DNA of 64,000 nt from Streptomyces meridianus (GTDB taxonomy: Bacteria; Actinomycetota; Actinomycetes; Streptomycetales; Streptomycetaceae): the NCBI RefSeq assembly GCF_023703325.1, contig NZ_JAMQGM010000029.1:62001-126000 (forward strand), in the 5' to 3' direction. A program made the position numbers and the translations under genes. Under the pieces are notes generated by a model that was given only the letters and a program-made list of their open reading frames with translations, did no database searches and was not told where the DNA came from. Of this stretch, positions 7,846 through 20,287 are shown piece after piece; within the stretch, counting starts at the first letter, position 1, and each line of letters starts with the position of its first letter.

Positions 7846-8397
7846 ATGGATGCTGCACAGCAGGAGGCCACCGCAAAAGCCCGGGAGCTCCAGCGGAGCT
7901 GGTACGGGGAACCACTGGGCACTCTCTTCCGGCGGCTCATCGACGACCTCGGCCTCAACCAGGCGCGCCTGGCGGCCTCCCTCGGCCTCTCGGCGCCCAT
8001 GCTGTCGCAGCTGATGAGCGGCCAGCGCGCCAAGATCGGCAACCCCGCGGTGGTGCAGCGCGTGCAGGCGCTGCAGGAACTCGCCCGGAACGTCGCGGAC
8101 GGCACCGTCACGGCTGCCGAGGCTGCCGGCCGCATGGACGAGATCAAGCAGTCCTCGGGGGGTTCGATGCTGAGCAGCAGCACCGCGCAGAGCACGCCGA
8201 GTTCGGGTGCCCCGACCGTCCGCCGGGTGGTCCGGGAGATCCAGTCGCTGCTCAGGTCCGTGTCGGCCGCGGGGGACGTCATCGACGCCGCCGATTCCCT
8301 CGCCCCGGCCCACCCCGAACTGGCAGAGTTCCTCCGGGTGTACGGCGCCGGACGGACCGCGGACGCCGTCGCCCACTACGAGGCACACCAGAACTGA
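7846..8397 (+). CDS. XRE-like helix-turn-helix DNA-binding protein
   Basis: 183-residue cytoplasmic protein. The helix-turn-helix is at about 33-60 (LIDDLGLNQARLAASLGLSA followed by PMLSQLMSGQRAKIG). A serine-rich linker (about 104-120) leads to a second helical domain (VRRVVREIQSLLRSVSAAGD onward) of unknown role. The ATG at 7846 has a strong ribosome binding site (AAGGGGAG). Only 22 nt separate it from the kinase gene downstream, so it is likely co-expressed and could be a kinase substrate or control the kinase; this is inferred from position only. Confidence 0.87.
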   Translation: MDAAQQEATAKARELQRSWYGEPLGTLFRRLIDDLGLNQARLAASLGLSAPMLSQLMSGQRAKIGNPAVVQRVQALQELARNVADGTVTAAEAAGRMDEIKQSSGGSMLSSSTAQSTPSSGAPTVRRVVREIQSLLRSVSAAGDVIDAADSLAPAHPELAEFLRVYGAGRTADAVAHYEAHQN

Positions 8398-8419
8398 GGA
8401 CAGAGGCGGACACGGGGCG

Positions 8420-9625
8420 ATGGGTGAGGTCTTCGCCGGCCGGTACGAGCTGATCGATCCGGTCGGGCGAGGCGGAGCGGGGGCGGTGTGGCGCGCCTGG
8501 GACCGGCGCCGCGGACGCTACGTGGCCGCCAAGGTGCTGCTGCAGAGCGACGCCCACACACTGCTGCGCTTCGTCCGGGAGCAGGCCCTGCGGATCGACC
8601 ACCCGCACGTCCTGGCACCGGCCAGTTGGGCCGCCGACGACGACAAGGTCCTCTTCACCATGGACCTCGTCAGCGGCGGTTCCCTCGCCCATCTCGTCGG
8701 CGACTTCGGGCCGTTGCCGCCACGGTTCGTGTGCACGCTGCTCGACCAGTTGCTCGCCGGAGTCACCGCGGTCCACGCCGAGGGCGTCGTCCACCGGGAC
8801 ATCAAGCCGGCCAACATCCTGCTCGAGGCGACCGGGACGAAGCGCCCGCACCTGCGGCTGTCCGACTTCGGCATCGCGATGCGCAAGGGCGAGCCGCGGC
8901 TCACCGAGACCGACTACGTGGTGGGAACCCCGGGCTATGTCGCACCCGAGCAACTGCGCGGGGCCGAACCGGACTTCCCCGCCGACCTGTTCGCGGTCGG
9001 CCTGGTCGCGCTCTACCTGCTGCAGGGACGCAAGCCCGACTCGCGCGCAATCGTCGAACACTTCACGCAACACGGTGCGCCCGAATCCGCGGCAGGCATT
9101 CCGCAGCCGCTGTGGCAGGTCGTGGCCACGTTGCTCCAACCGGACCCGCACGCCCGGTTCCGTACCGCCACGGGCGCCCGCAAGGCTCTCACCGCGGCCG
9201 TCGAGCTGCTGCCGCAGGCCGGCCCCGGCGACCCCGTCGAAGTCTTCGACCGGATCGGGCCGTTGCCTCCCGGATTCGGTCCGGACGGTCCGGACACGGC
9301 GGGGACGTCGTCCGCGGAGGGCACCGGAGGCTTCCCGCTCGCAACGAAGCAGTCCGCCACCGCTGCCCACCGGCCGGGCCCCGGTGCGGATCCGGCGCAC
9401 GGGGCACCGCCGTCCGCCCCCGCGCCCGGGCCTGCCCCCGCTGCAACCGAACGCGACGTGGCCACGCATGCCTTCACCGCACCCGGCCGGCCCCCCGAAG
9501 CACCCGGAACACCGGCATCCGCTGCCCCGCTGCGGCCCGGGCCGCCGGCGAAGGTGGCGGTCCCGGTGCTCCTCGCGGCCCTGCTGTGCTTCGCGGTCGG
9601 CATCTGGGCCCTGACCACGGGCTGA
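8420..9625 (+). CDS. Membrane-anchored serine/threonine protein kinase
   Basis: 401-residue Hanks-type kinase. The kinase domain (about 9-270) has a glycine loop (VGRGGAGAVW), catalytic Lys38 in VAAKV, the catalytic loop HRDIKPANIL (125-134), DFG (149-151) and the activation segment ending GTPGYVAPEQ. It looks active. A long Pro/Ala-rich linker leads to one C-terminal helix (about 378-400: VAVPVLLAALLCFAVGIWAL) with almost no extracellular part, so it lacks a PASTA sensor. It is convergent, 1 nt apart, with a secreted-protein gene. Confidence 0.92.
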   Translation: MGEVFAGRYELIDPVGRGGAGAVWRAWDRRRGRYVAAKVLLQSDAHTLLRFVREQALRIDHPHVLAPASWAADDDKVLFTMDLVSGGSLAHLVGDFGPLPPRFVCTLLDQLLAGVTAVHAEGVVHRDIKPANILLEATGTKRPHLRLSDFGIAMRKGEPRLTETDYVVGTPGYVAPEQLRGAEPDFPADLFAVGLVALYLLQGRKPDSRAIVEHFTQHGAPESAAGIPQPLWQVVATLLQPDPHARFRTATGARKALTAAVELLPQAGPGDPVEVFDRIGPLPPGFGPDGPDTAGTSSAEGTGGFPLATKQSATAAHRPGPGADPAHGAPPSAPAPGPAPAATERDVATHAFTAPGRPPEAPGTPASAAPLRPGPPAKVAVPVLLAALLCFAVGIWALTTG

Positions 9626-9626
9626 T

Positions 9627-10976
9627 TCACCAGCCGGGGGGCGGCCCGAACCGTCCTTCCTGCGGCGGTGGTTGCTGCGTCGCCGGAATCCCGGCAGCAG
9701 CCCGGCGCCGGGCGACCAGCGTCCACCCCGCGAGCCCCAGCGCCAACGCCGTTCCGGTCCCGATGCCCGCCGCACCGATCACCCGCAGCGTTCCCGCGGA
9801 CAGCCCGCCCGCCGGGGCCGTGCCGTTCTTCGCCGCCTCGAGGTCCTCGTCGGTGACGGCGAACCCGGCCTCCGCAGCGTCGCCGTCGTACTCGGGTGCC
9901 GCCGTCCGTTCCCCCTCCACGTCGATGCGCAGGGTGACGGGCACCTCCCCGTCGAAGAACTGCGTGACGTCGCGGTGCACGGTGACGGCGAGGTAGTACC
10001 AGCCGGCGAAACGCACGGCGCTGACGCTGCTCTGCGCGTCGAAGCGGTTGTTGTAGGCGACGGGCGCGGTCCCGACGGCACTGCCCACCTGTTCGCCCCG
10101 GTAGGACTCGAAGTCGTCGGTGACGTGGCCGCGCGCGGGGTTGTGCAAGGTCAGGCCCACGGCGTTCGAGACATAGCCGGAAGCAGCCGCCTTCTCCGTG
10201 TCCGGGATCTCGGCGGCGGCGAAGAGCTGTCGGCCCCAGTCCACCGGCACCCGGTAGAAGCGCGTCTCACCGGGACGGACGCGGTCCTTCCAGACGCCGT
10301 CGGCGATCGGGCCCGCATCGTTGAACCCGCTGCCGCCCCGGGCTCTTTTCGGCGTACCCGACGGCGGAACGGGGGGATCGGAGCTCCAACTCCCTTCCGC
10401 GGGAGGCGTGGTGGTCTCACCGGGGGCACCGGGCTCGTTCACGAAGCGGATCTCGAGCGGCCAGCGGCCCGCGTCGGAGCTCTCCCTGCCCTTGCGTTCC
10501 ACGCTGAACAGGTAGGGGCCGGCCTTCTGGCACCGCGCACTCGGTCCGGGGTTCATCGTGCGGGAGGCGTAGTCCGCGATCGGATAGGACTCGTCACCGC
10601 CGGAGAAACCCACCGACTTCTCGCTGCAGTGCTCGCCGGAGCTGCTCCTCAGCCGGACCGTGATGCCGTCGCCGTAGGACGCGACGCCGGTGCCCGGGCG
10701 CGGAGCGGCGGTCGCCGAGAGGAAGGCACTGGACTTCGCGTCCAGGTCGACCGTGTAGTACAGCCGCTCGCCGGGTCCGATGCTGTCCGTGTACTGACCC
10801 GGTCCGAGGGGCGTGGCCCGGTCGCCGCCGGCTCCGCCGTGCACCGCCTTCCCCTCGGCCCCGTAGGCCCGCGGATTCCCCCCGGTCCCGGCCATCGCCT
10901 GTCCCTGAGCAGCGGCGACGGCGCACAGCACCGCCATTCCGGCGAGCCCCAGCCGGGCCCTGCTGCGTTGCCCCAT
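9627..10976 (-). CDS. Secreted, C-terminally membrane-anchored protein of unknown function
   Basis: 449-residue protein. The ATG at 10976 precedes a signal peptide (RLGLAGMAVLCAVAAAQGQAMA). The mature part contains two similar beta-rich stretches, each asking for a stable envelope state: PGERLYYTVDLDAKSSAFLS near residue 70 and PGETRFYRVPVDWGRQLFAA near residue 240, suggesting an internal duplication. A C-terminal helix (LRVIGAAGIGTGTALALGLAGWTLV) and a basic, proline-rich tail follow. I do not recognise a functional family. It faces the kinase gene tail to tail. Confidence 0.85.
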   Translation of the reverse strand: MGQRSRARLGLAGMAVLCAVAAAQGQAMAGTGGNPRAYGAEGKAVHGGAGGDRATPLGPGQYTDSIGPGERLYYTVDLDAKSSAFLSATAAPRPGTGVASYGDGITVRLRSSSGEHCSEKSVGFSGGDESYPIADYASRTMNPGPSARCQKAGPYLFSVERKGRESSDAGRWPLEIRFVNEPGAPGETTTPPAEGSWSSDPPVPPSGTPKRARGGSGFNDAGPIADGVWKDRVRPGETRFYRVPVDWGRQLFAAAEIPDTEKAAASGYVSNAVGLTLHNPARGHVTDDFESYRGEQVGSAVGTAPVAYNNRFDAQSSVSAVRFAGWYYLAVTVHRDVTQFFDGEVPVTLRIDVEGERTAAPEYDGDAAEAGFAVTDEDLEAAKNGTAPAGGLSAGTLRVIGAAGIGTGTALALGLAGWTLVARRRAAAGIPATQQPPPQEGRFGPPPGW

Positions 10977-11189
10977 CCCGTGCCACCCCTCGTCGTCCGT
11001 CCCCGCCGCGCGCCCCAGGGGCACCGGGGCACGCCCGCCCGCCGCCCATGCCCGCAAGCGCCCGCGACCGGTCCCATCCTGCCCCGGATGCGCCGTAGTT
11101 GGTCAGCTGGGGGGCCGAAAAGCGCGTGCCGCCGGCCGCCGGTGACGGAGTCCCGGTCAGGAGTCCCGTTCCGTTCGGCCCCGGACGGC

Positions 11190-11224
11190 GCGGAGCCCCG
11201 ACCGCTCGGCAGTCGGGGCTCCGC
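11190..11224. terminator. 13-bp hairpin downstream of the DLW-39 gene
   Basis: GCGGAGCCCCGAC (11190-11202) is complementary to GTCGGGGCTCCGC (11212-11224) with a 9 nt loop. There is no T run directly next to it; it is placed to end leftward transcripts from 11241. Confidence 0.6.
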
Positions 11225-11240
11225 AACGCGTCTTTTCGGC

Positions 11241-11375
11241 TCACACACCCGAACCTGCGGGCACGGAGTCGGTCGCCTCCGTCCACAGATCCTGCTCGGC
11301 GCGGTCCGCCTGGATCTGGCGGTACACGAGGAGCCCGCCGATGGCGGCCAGTGCGACCAGGAGAATCTTCTTCAC
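11241..11375 (-). CDS. DLW-39 family microprotein
   Basis: 44-residue protein from a GTG at 11375 with a GGACGAGG ribosome binding site. One N-terminal helix (ILLVALAAIGGLLVYRQI) is followed by the diagnostic RAEQDLWTEATD motif that names this actinobacterial family. Function is unknown; it is usually found near gyrA and the tRNA-Ile/Ala genes, as here. Confidence 0.8.
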   Translation of the reverse strand: MKKILLVALAAIGGLLVYRQIQADRAEQDLWTEATDSVPAGSGV

Positions 11376-11564
11376 CGCGCGACCTCGTCCTTCATTGACG
11401 TAGGGGACCTCTGGCGGCCGATGATACACACCGGCCGATACCAATCGGTGACCTCCGTCCCTCCCCCAACTCGGCCGCCGGACGCTGCAATCCCGGCACT
11501 TCCGGGGCCCGGGACGCAGGCGGTGCGTCGAGCGGCACCGCGCAGACCGTCACGGAGAAACAGA

Positions 11565-11594
11565 AAGGGCCCCGGTCCGAAGACCGGGGCCCTT
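11565..11594 (-). terminator. Strong hairpin downstream of tRNA-Ile
   Basis: GGGCCCCGGTC (11567-11577) pairs with GACCGGGGCCC (11582-11592) around a CGAA loop, extended by two A-T pairs. Read leftward it is followed by CTGTTTCTCC. Both strands could use it. Confidence 0.75.
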
Positions 11595-11601
11595 CTCGCG
11601 G

Positions 11602-11675
11602 TGGGGCTAACAGGACTTGAACCTGTGGCCTCTTCCTTATCAGGGAAGCGCTCTAACCGTCTGAGCTATAGCCCC
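11602..11675 (-). tRNA. tRNA-Ile (anticodon GAT)
   Basis: 74 nt cloverleaf: acceptor stem GGGGCTA/TAGCCCC, D arm GCTC...GAGC with an AGACGGTTA loop, anticodon stem CTTCC/GGAAG with loop CTGATAA (GAT), T arm ACAGG-TTCAAGT-CCTGT and discriminator A. CCA is not encoded. Confidence 0.97.
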
Positions 11676-11768
11676 GCGCTGCACCGAAAGATTAGCGCAC
11701 CACCTGCCAGGTCCCAAAATCGGTACGGCAGCTCCGGCTTCAGCACACGGACAGCGCGTCACCAGCGG

Positions 11769-12509
11769 CTACTCGTCCTCCGCCAGGGTGAGCTCCACGC
11801 CACCGACGAAACCGGCCGAGATGTTGTAGACGAAGGCACCGAGGGTGGCCAGAGCCGTCGCCAGCACCACGTCGATCAGGCCGATCACCGCGGTGAACAT
11901 CAGCACCCGGGGCAGCGACAGGAACGTCTCGAGATCGAAACCGCCCCCCTGACCCGACCCGGTGGCGTCGCTGATCGTCCCGCCCACGGTGCTGAAGACG
12001 CCCATCGCGTCCATGACCGTCCACAGCACGGCGACCGCGACCACCGCGCAGATCCCCAGCGCGAGCGACAGCATGAAGCTGACCTTCATCACCGACCAGG
12101 GATCGGCCTTCGCCACCCGCAGCCGCGCCTTGCGCGTCCGGGGAGCCACCTGTACCCCGGTACGGGGCCGGCGCACCGGCTTCTCGCCCGCAGGCCCGTG
12201 ATCGCCCTGCGGGACCACCATCGGCGACGCCTGCGGCTGCGCGGGCCGGTACGGCGGCAGCGGCGGCTGCGGCTGCGGCTGTGGCTGCGGCTGCGGTTGT
12301 GGCTGACGTGTCTCGGTCACCGTGGTGCCCCCACCCTGAGTGTTCTCACCCCGAGTGTCCTCACCCGGCGATGCCTTCTGCTGCGCCCGGCCTCCGCTGT
12401 CACCGTCACCGGCGGAGCCACGGTCTCCCTCCGGTGCGGCCGGCGGACCGGAGGGAGACGTCTCCCCGACTCCCGGCTTGTCCGGTCCGGCCTCCGTGGC
12501 TCCGCTCAC
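11769..12509 (-). CDS. DUF3566 transmembrane protein
   Basis: 246-residue protein with a disordered N-terminal half that contains a run of Pro-Gln dipeptides (about residues 69-82). Two membrane helices follow (LALGICAVVAVAVLWTVMDA and LIDVVLATALATLGAFVYNI), the latter ending in SAGFVGGVELTL. This is the DUF3566 family; the mycobacterial member likewise lies directly downstream of gyrA. It starts 3 nt after the gyrA stop, so it belongs to the gyr operon. Its role is unknown. Confidence 0.9.
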   Translation of the reverse strand: MSGATEAGPDKPGVGETSPSGPPAAPEGDRGSAGDGDSGGRAQQKASPGEDTRGENTQGGGTTVTETRQPQPQPQPQPQPQPPLPPYRPAQPQASPMVVPQGDHGPAGEKPVRRPRTGVQVAPRTRKARLRVAKADPWSVMKVSFMLSLALGICAVVAVAVLWTVMDAMGVFSTVGGTISDATGSGQGGGFDLETFLSLPRVLMFTAVIGLIDVVLATALATLGAFVYNISAGFVGGVELTLAEDE

Positions 12510-12512
12510 GAC

Positions 12513-15143
12513 CTACTCCTCCACGCTCCCGACCGAGGACTCGGCGCCCTCGGCGACCTCGGACCCGGTCTCGGCAACCGCCTCGACGATCTCCTCGACC
12601 TCTTCAGCCGCCCGCCCGGCCTCGGCGTTCCTCGCGACACCGACCACGGCATCGCGCTTGCCCAGGTTGATCAGCTGAACGCCCATCGTGTCACGGCCCG
12701 TCTCCCGGACCTCATCGACCCGGGTCCGGATGACCCCGCCGCCCAGTGTGATGGCGAGGATCTCGTCGCTCTCCTCCACCACCAGGGCGCCGACCAGCGA
12801 GCCCCGGTCCTCCACGATCTTGGCGGCCTTGATGCCCAGACCGCCGCGGCCCTGGACCCGGTACTCGTCGACCGCCGTCCGCTTGGCGTAGCCGCCGTCG
12901 GTGGCCGTGAACACGAAGGTCCCCGGCCGGACGACGTTCATCGACAGGAGCTCGTCGTCCTCACGGAAGCTCATGCCCTTCACACCGGACGTGGCACGGC
13001 CCATCGGACGCAGCGACTCGTCCGTCGCCGTGAACCGGATGGACTGCGCCTTCCGGCTCACCAGCAGCAGGTCGTCGGCGGCGGACACCAGCTCCGCGCC
13101 GATCAGCTCGTCCTCGCCCCGGCCCTCGGTCTCCCGCAGGTTGATGGCGATCACACCACCGGAGCGCGGGGAGTCGTAGTCCTTCAGCGGGGTCTTCTTC
13201 ACCAGGCCGGACTTGGTGGCCAGCACCAGGTACGGCACGGTCTCGTAGTCCCGGATCGCGAGGATCCGTGCGATCTGCTCGTCCGGCTGGAAGGCCAGCA
13301 GGTTCGCCACGTGCTGGCCCCGCGCGTCCCGGCCGGCGTCGGGGAGCTCGTACGCCTTGGCCCGGTAGACCCGGCCCTTGTTCGTGAAGAACAGCAGCCA
13401 GTGGTGGGTCGTGGACACGAAGAAGTGTTCGACGATGTCGTCCTCCTTCAGCTTCGTGCCGCGCACCCCCTTGCCGCCGCGCTTCTGGGACCGGTAGTCG
13501 TCCGTCTTCGTCCGCTTGACGTAGCCGCCCCGCGTGATGGTGACGACGATGTCCTCCTCGGCGATCAGGTCCTCGATGGACATGTCGCCCTCGAAGGGCA
13601 CCAGCTTGCTGCGGCGGTCGTCGCCGAACTTGTCGACCAGAGCCGTGAGTTCGTCGCGGATGATCTCCCGCTGGCGCTGCGGCGAGGCGAGGATCGCCTT
13701 GTACTCGTCGATCCGCGCCTGGATCTCGTCGTGCTCCTGGATGATCTTCTGCCGCTCCAGGGCGGCCAGCCGGCGCAGCTGCATCTCCAGGATGGCGTTC
13801 GCCTGGATCTCGTCGATCGTCAGCAGGTCCATCAGGCCGGTGCGCGCCGTGTCGACCGTGTCGCTGCGCCGGATCAGCGCGATGACCTCGTCGATCGCAT
13901 CCAGGGCCTTCAGCAGGCCGCGCAGGATGTGGGCCCGCTCCTCGGCCTTGCGCAGCCGGAACTTCGTCCGCCGGACGATGACCTCGATCTGGTGCGTCAC
14001 CCAGTGCCGGATGAACGCGTCCAGGGAGAGGGTGCGCGGCACGCCGTCGACGAGCGCCAGCATGTTGGCGCCGAAGTTCGTCTGGAGATCGGTGTGCTTG
14101 TACAGGTTGTTCAGCACGACCTTCGCGACCGCGTCCCGCTTCAGCACGACGACCAGACGCTGACCGGTCCGCGACGAGGTCTCGTCGCGGACGTCCGCGA
14201 TGCCGCCGATCCGGCCGTCCTTCACCAGGTCGGCGATCTTCTGCGCGAGGTTGTCGGGGTTCACCTGGTACGGCAGCTCGGTGACCACCAGGCACTGCCG
14301 GCCCTGGACCTCCTCGACCTCGACGACGGCACGCATCGTGATCGAACCACGACCGGTGCGGTACGCCTCCTCGATGCCCTTGCGGCCCACGACGAGCGCG
14401 CCGGTCGGGAAGTCCGGGCCCTTGATGCGCTCCATGAGGGCGTCGAGCAGTTCCTCGTTCGAGGCGTCGGGGTTCTCCAGCGCCCACTTCGCGCCGGCGG
14501 CCACCTCCCGCAGGTTGTGCGGGGGGATGTTCGTGGCCATGCCGACCGCGATGCCCGCCGAGCCGTTGATCAGCAGGTTCGGGAAACGCGACGGAAGGAC
14601 CGTCGGCTCCTGGTTGCGGCCGTCGTAGTTGTCCTGGAAGTCGACGGTCTCCTCGTCGATGTCCCGGAGCATCTCCATCGACAGCGGCGCCATCTTGCAC
14701 TCGGTGTACCGCATGGCGGCGGCCGGGTCGTTGCCCGGCGAACCGAAGTTGCCGTTGCTGTCGACGAGCGGCATCCGCATCGACCAGGACTGCGCCAGGC
14801 GGACCAGGGCGTCGTAGATCGACGAGTCGCCGTGCGGATGGTACGTACCCATGACGTCGCCGACGACGCGGGCGCACTTGTAGAAGCCCTTCTCGGGCCG
14901 GTACCCGCCGTCGTACATCGCGTAGAGCACGCGGCGGTGCACGGGCTTGAGACCGTCGCGCACGTCCGGCAGCGCGCGGCTGACGATCACGCTCATCGCG
15001 TAGTCGAGGTAGCTGCGCTGCATCTCCGTCTCGAGGCCGACCGCCTCGACACGCATGCCGACGCCCTCGGTCACGGGCTGCTCGCTGGCGGGGATCTCAG
15101 GGGCGCCCGGTGCGGGGGTGTTCTCGGTGTTGTCGTCGGCCAT
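12513..15143 (-). CDS. gyrA: DNA gyrase subunit A
   Basis: 876-residue breakage-reunion subunit that introduces negative supercoils with GyrB. The active-site Tyr is 146 ([10 protein letters not shown]). The quinolone-resistance region [17 protein letters not shown] carries Ser107 and Asp111 at the positions equivalent to E. coli Ser83 and Asp87, the susceptible state. The GyrA box QKRGGKG, needed for DNA wrapping, lies at the start of the C-terminal beta-pinwheel. An acidic tail follows, normal for actinobacteria. 63 nt separate it from gyrB. Confidence 0.98.
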   Translation of the reverse strand: MADDNTENTPAPGAPEIPASEQPVTEGVGMRVEAVGLETEMQRSYLDYAMSVIVSRALPDVRDGLKPVHRRVLYAMYDGGYRPEKGFYKCARVVGDVMGTYHPHGDSSIYDALVRLAQSWSMRMPLVDSNGNFGSPGNDPAAAMRYTECKMAPLSMEMLRDIDEETVDFQDNYDGRNQEPTVLPSRFPNLLINGSAGIAVGMATNIPPHNLREVAAGAKWALENPDASNEELLDALMERIKGPDFPTGALVVGRKGIEEAYRTGRGSITMRAVVEVEEVQGRQCLVVTELPYQVNPDNLAQKIADLVKDGRIGGIADVRDETSSRTGQRLVVVLKRDAVAKVVLNNLYKHTDLQTNFGANMLALVDGVPRTLSLDAFIRHWVTHQIEVIVRRTKFRLRKAEERAHILRGLLKALDAIDEVIALIRRSDTVDTARTGLMDLLTIDEIQANAILEMQLRRLAALERQKIIQEHDEIQARIDEYKAILASPQRQREIIRDELTALVDKFGDDRRSKLVPFEGDMSIEDLIAEEDIVVTITRGGYVKRTKTDDYRSQKRGGKGVRGTKLKEDDIVEHFFVSTTHHWLLFFTNKGRVYRAKAYELPDAGRDARGQHVANLLAFQPDEQIARILAIRDYETVPYLVLATKSGLVKKTPLKDYDSPRSGGVIAINLRETEGRGEDELIGAELVSAADDLLLVSRKAQSIRFTATDESLRPMGRATSGVKGMSFREDDELLSMNVVRPGTFVFTATDGGYAKRTAVDEYRVQGRGGLGIKAAKIVEDRGSLVGALVVEESDEILAITLGGGVIRTRVDEVRETGRDTMGVQLINLGKRDAVVGVARNAEAGRAAEEVEEIVEAVAETGSEVAEGAESSVGSVEE

Positions 15144-15206
15144 GGCCGGTCAACTGTCCTTTCGCGAGGGGGGCTCCCGGCGCGGGGCCGGGAGACGCGG
15201 GCCGAC

Positions 15207-17584
<2,378 letters not shown>

Positions 17585-18145
17585 TCAGCCGTAGGTGTCG
17601 CCGGGGCCGGTGCTCCCCGGTGCCCGCAGGGGTCCGAAACGGCGCTGCGGGCCCCCGGGCCCCAGCACCTTGATCAGCCGCACCGTGCCCTGGCCGAGGT
17701 CCTCGTTGAGCCGCGCGACGAGCTGCGGCGCCAGCAGCCGCAGCTGGGTCGCCCACGCCGTCGAATCGCACTGGACGGTCAGGACGCGGGCCTCCTCGTC
17801 GTACTTCTGCGGCGCACAGTGCTGCGCCACCTCCGCACCGACCAACTGGGGCCAGCGCCCCATGACCCCGCCGACCGCCGCCGGGGCCTCCCAGCCGCGC
17901 TCGGTGATCAGCCTGTTGATCGCCGCTCCCAGTGGCAGCGGGTCCCGGCCGTCCGCGCGGGCACCCGACCGCAGACCGCCGCGCCGGGCCTGCTTGCGCT
18001 GCTGGACGACCGCCCCCCGGGCCCGGGCCTGCTCCTTCGCGGCCCGGAGCGCCACCCGCGCCAGGTCCACCCCGGACGCTTCGGCCGGCGCGTCCACCCC
18101 GGGCCCACGGTCCTGCGGCCGATCGTCCTGCGGCCGGTCGCTCAT
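17585..18145 (-). CDS. DUF721 (DciA-like) protein
   Basis: 186-residue protein. The N-terminus is charged and disordered. The DUF721 domain (about 75-165) has [20 protein letters not shown] and [26 protein letters not shown]. Relatives of this domain include DciA, which loads the replicative helicase in bacteria lacking DnaC, and this chromosome's dnaB lies in the same window. That role is family knowledge, not shown here. Its ATG overlaps the recF stop (ATGA, 18142-18145). Confidence 0.9.
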   Translation of the reverse strand: MSDRPQDDRPQDRGPGVDAPAEASGVDLARVALRAAKEQARARGAVVQQRKQARRGGLRSGARADGRDPLPLGAAINRLITERGWEAPAAVGGVMGRWPQLVGAEVAQHCAPQKYDEEARVLTVQCDSTAWATQLRLLAPQLVARLNEDLGQGTVRLIKVLGPGGPQRRFGPLRAPGSTGPGDTYG

Positions 18146-19284
18146 GCCTGCACCCTCTCCACGGAGCCATCGGCCACGACGTAGCGCGCCCCGGTCAGCA
18201 GGTCGGGGACGTCCTCCTCCACGGCGGCCGTGACCAGCACCTGCTCGCCGGGGGCGACCAGTTCCGCCAGGCGCTCCCGGCGCTTCGCGTCGAGTTCGGC
18301 GAACACGTCGTCCAGGACGAGCACCGGCTCGTCGCCCTCCGCGCGCAGCAGTTCGTACGACGCCAGTCGCAGCGCGAGCGCGAACGACCACGACTCGCCG
18401 TGGCTCGCGTAACCCTTGGCCGGCAACCGTCCGAGCCGGAGCAGCAGGTCGTCCCGGTGCGGACCGACGAGCGTGACGCCGCGTTCGATCTCCTGCCTGC
18501 GGGCCTCGGACATCGCGGCGAGAAGCGTTGAATACAGCTCCTCCCGGCTCCTGGCGGGCGGCGCATCGCTGCTTTCCCGGGCGGCGGTCCGGTATTCGAG
18601 CGCGACCGGTCCTCCGCCGGGAGCCAGCTGCTCGTACGCCTTGTCGGCCAGCGGCTGGAGGACGGTGACCAGGTCGAGCCGCTGGGCGAGCAGTTCGGCG
18701 CCCGCCCTCGCCAGGTGCTGGTCCCAGACGTCGAGGGTGGACAGGTCCGCGGAGCGCCCCCCGTGGCGGCGGGCCATGGCAGCGCTCTTGAGCAGGGTGT
18801 TGCGCTGCTTGAGGACGCGGTCGTAGTCCTGCCGGACCCCGGCCATCCGCGGCGAACGGGCGATGATCAACTCGTCGAGGAACCGGCGGCGTTCACCCGG
18901 ATCGCCCTTGACGAGTGCCAGGTCCTCGGGAGCGAACAGGACCGTGCGCACCATGCCGAGCACGTCGCGCGGCCTGACCTGCGAGGACCGGTTGATGCGC
19001 GCGCGGTTGGCGCGGCCGGGGTTGAGCTCGAGCTCGATCAGCTGCCGGCGCTCGCCCTGCACCACGGACGCCCGCACGACGGCCCGGTCGGCGCCCATGC
19101 GCACCAGCGGCGCGTCCGAGGAGACCCGGTGACTGCCGAGGGTGGCGAGATAGCCGACCGCCTCCACGAGGTTGGTCTTGCCCTGGCCGTTGGGGCCGAC
19201 GAACGCCGTGACGCCCGGGCCGAGCGGAACCTCGGCCCGGGCGTACGAGCGGAAGTCGGCGAGCGACAGGTGCGAAACGTGCAT
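18142..19284 (-). CDS. recF: DNA replication and repair protein RecF
   Basis: 380-residue SMC-like ATPase acting with RecO and RecR to load RecA at gaps. Walker A is GPNGQGKT (about 30-37), the signature region [14 protein letters not shown], and Walker [12 protein letters not shown] followed by the D-loop. Its place between dnaN/gnd and gyrB is the classical actinobacterial order. It is translationally coupled to the DUF721 gene. Confidence 0.97.
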   Translation of the reverse strand: MHVSHLSLADFRSYARAEVPLGPGVTAFVGPNGQGKTNLVEAVGYLATLGSHRVSSDAPLVRMGADRAVVRASVVQGERRQLIELELNPGRANRARINRSSQVRPRDVLGMVRTVLFAPEDLALVKGDPGERRRFLDELIIARSPRMAGVRQDYDRVLKQRNTLLKSAAMARRHGGRSADLSTLDVWDQHLARAGAELLAQRLDLVTVLQPLADKAYEQLAPGGGPVALEYRTAARESSDAPPARSREELYSTLLAAMSEARRQEIERGVTLVGPHRDDLLLRLGRLPAKGYASHGESWSFALALRLASYELLRAEGDEPVLVLDDVFAELDAKRRERLAELVAPGEQVLVTAAVEEDVPDLLTGARYVVADGSVERVQA

Positions 19285-19329
19285 GACGCGCTGCGGCCCG
19301 AGCCGCCGACCTCCCTCGGATGTTCCCGG

Positions 19330-20208
19330 TTACTTGGCCGACTCGACCGCGTGGCCGCCGAACTGGTTGCGCAGCGCGGCGATCATCTTCATCGAGGGCG
19401 AGTCGTCCTGGCGCGAGGAGAAGCGGGCGAACAGCGACGCGGTGATCGCGGGCAGCGGCACCGCGTGGTCGATCGCCGCCTCGACGGTCCAGCGTCCCTC
19501 GCCGGAGTCCTGGGCGAAGCCGCGCAGCCGGTGCAGGTGCTCGTCCTCGTCCAGGGCGCGGACGGCCAGGTCGAGCAGCCAGGACCGGATGACGGTGCCC
19601 TCCTGCCAGCTGCGGAACACCTCGCGGACGTCGGTCACCGAGTCCACTGCCTCGAGCAGCTCCCAGCCCTCGGCGAAGGCCTGCATCATGGCGTACTCGA
19701 TGCCGTTGTGGACCATCTTGGCGAAGTGGCCCGCGCCGACCTTGCCCGCGTGGACGGAGCCGAAGTCGCCCTCCGGCTTGAGGGCGTCGAAGACCGGCTG
19801 GACCTTCGCGACGTGCTCGGCGTCTCCGCCGTACATCAGCGCGTAGCCGTTCTCCAGGCCCCAGACGCCGCCGGAGACACCGCAGTCGACGAAGCCGATG
19901 CCCTTGGCCGCCAGCTCGTCGGCGTGCCTCTCGTCGTCGGTCCAGCGGGAGTTGCCACCGTCGACCACGACGTCACCGGGCGAGAGCAGCCCGCCGAGCT
20001 CGTCGATCGTGGCCTGGGTGGCGGCACCCGCGGGGACCATGACCCAGACGACGCGCGGGCCCTTGAGCTTGCCCACCAGCTCTTCCAGGCTGCTGACGTC
20101 GGCGAGTTCCGGATTGCGGTCGTATCCGATGACGGTGTGACCTGCGCGGCGGATGCGCTCGCGCATGTTGCCGCCCATCTTGCCGAGACCGACGAGACCG
20201 AGCTCCAT
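19330..20208 (-). CDS. gnd: 6-phosphogluconate dehydrogenase (short type)
   Basis: 292-residue decarboxylating dehydrogenase of the pentose phosphate pathway. The Rossmann motif is GLVGLGKMGGNM at the N-terminus, the substrate motif VVDGGNSRWTDD, and the catalytic region GKVGAGHFAKMVHNGIEY with Lys and His. The length matches the short (about 300 residue) family rather than the 470-residue form. Insertion of gnd between dnaN and recF is conserved in streptomycetes. RBS AGAGGA precedes the ATG. Confidence 0.94.
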   Translation of the reverse strand: MELGLVGLGKMGGNMRERIRRAGHTVIGYDRNPELADVSSLEELVGKLKGPRVVWVMVPAGAATQATIDELGGLLSPGDVVVDGGNSRWTDDERHADELAAKGIGFVDCGVSGGVWGLENGYALMYGGDAEHVAKVQPVFDALKPEGDFGSVHAGKVGAGHFAKMVHNGIEYAMMQAFAEGWELLEAVDSVTDVREVFRSWQEGTVIRSWLLDLAVRALDEDEHLHRLRGFAQDSGEGRWTVEAAIDHAVPLPAITASLFARFSSRQDDSPSMKMIAALRNQFGGHAVESAK

Positions 20209-20287
20209 CAGTGTTCCTCTTGACCTAGTCGTGTGCTTCGTACCCAGGCCCGAGCCTACGCCGGGCCGACGGGGCTCACCTGTGGGC

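Noticed and set aside
12255..12305. Tandem repeat in the DUF3566 gene
   Set aside because: It is an in-frame run of Pro-Gln codons in a disordered region, not a mobile or regulatory repeat.
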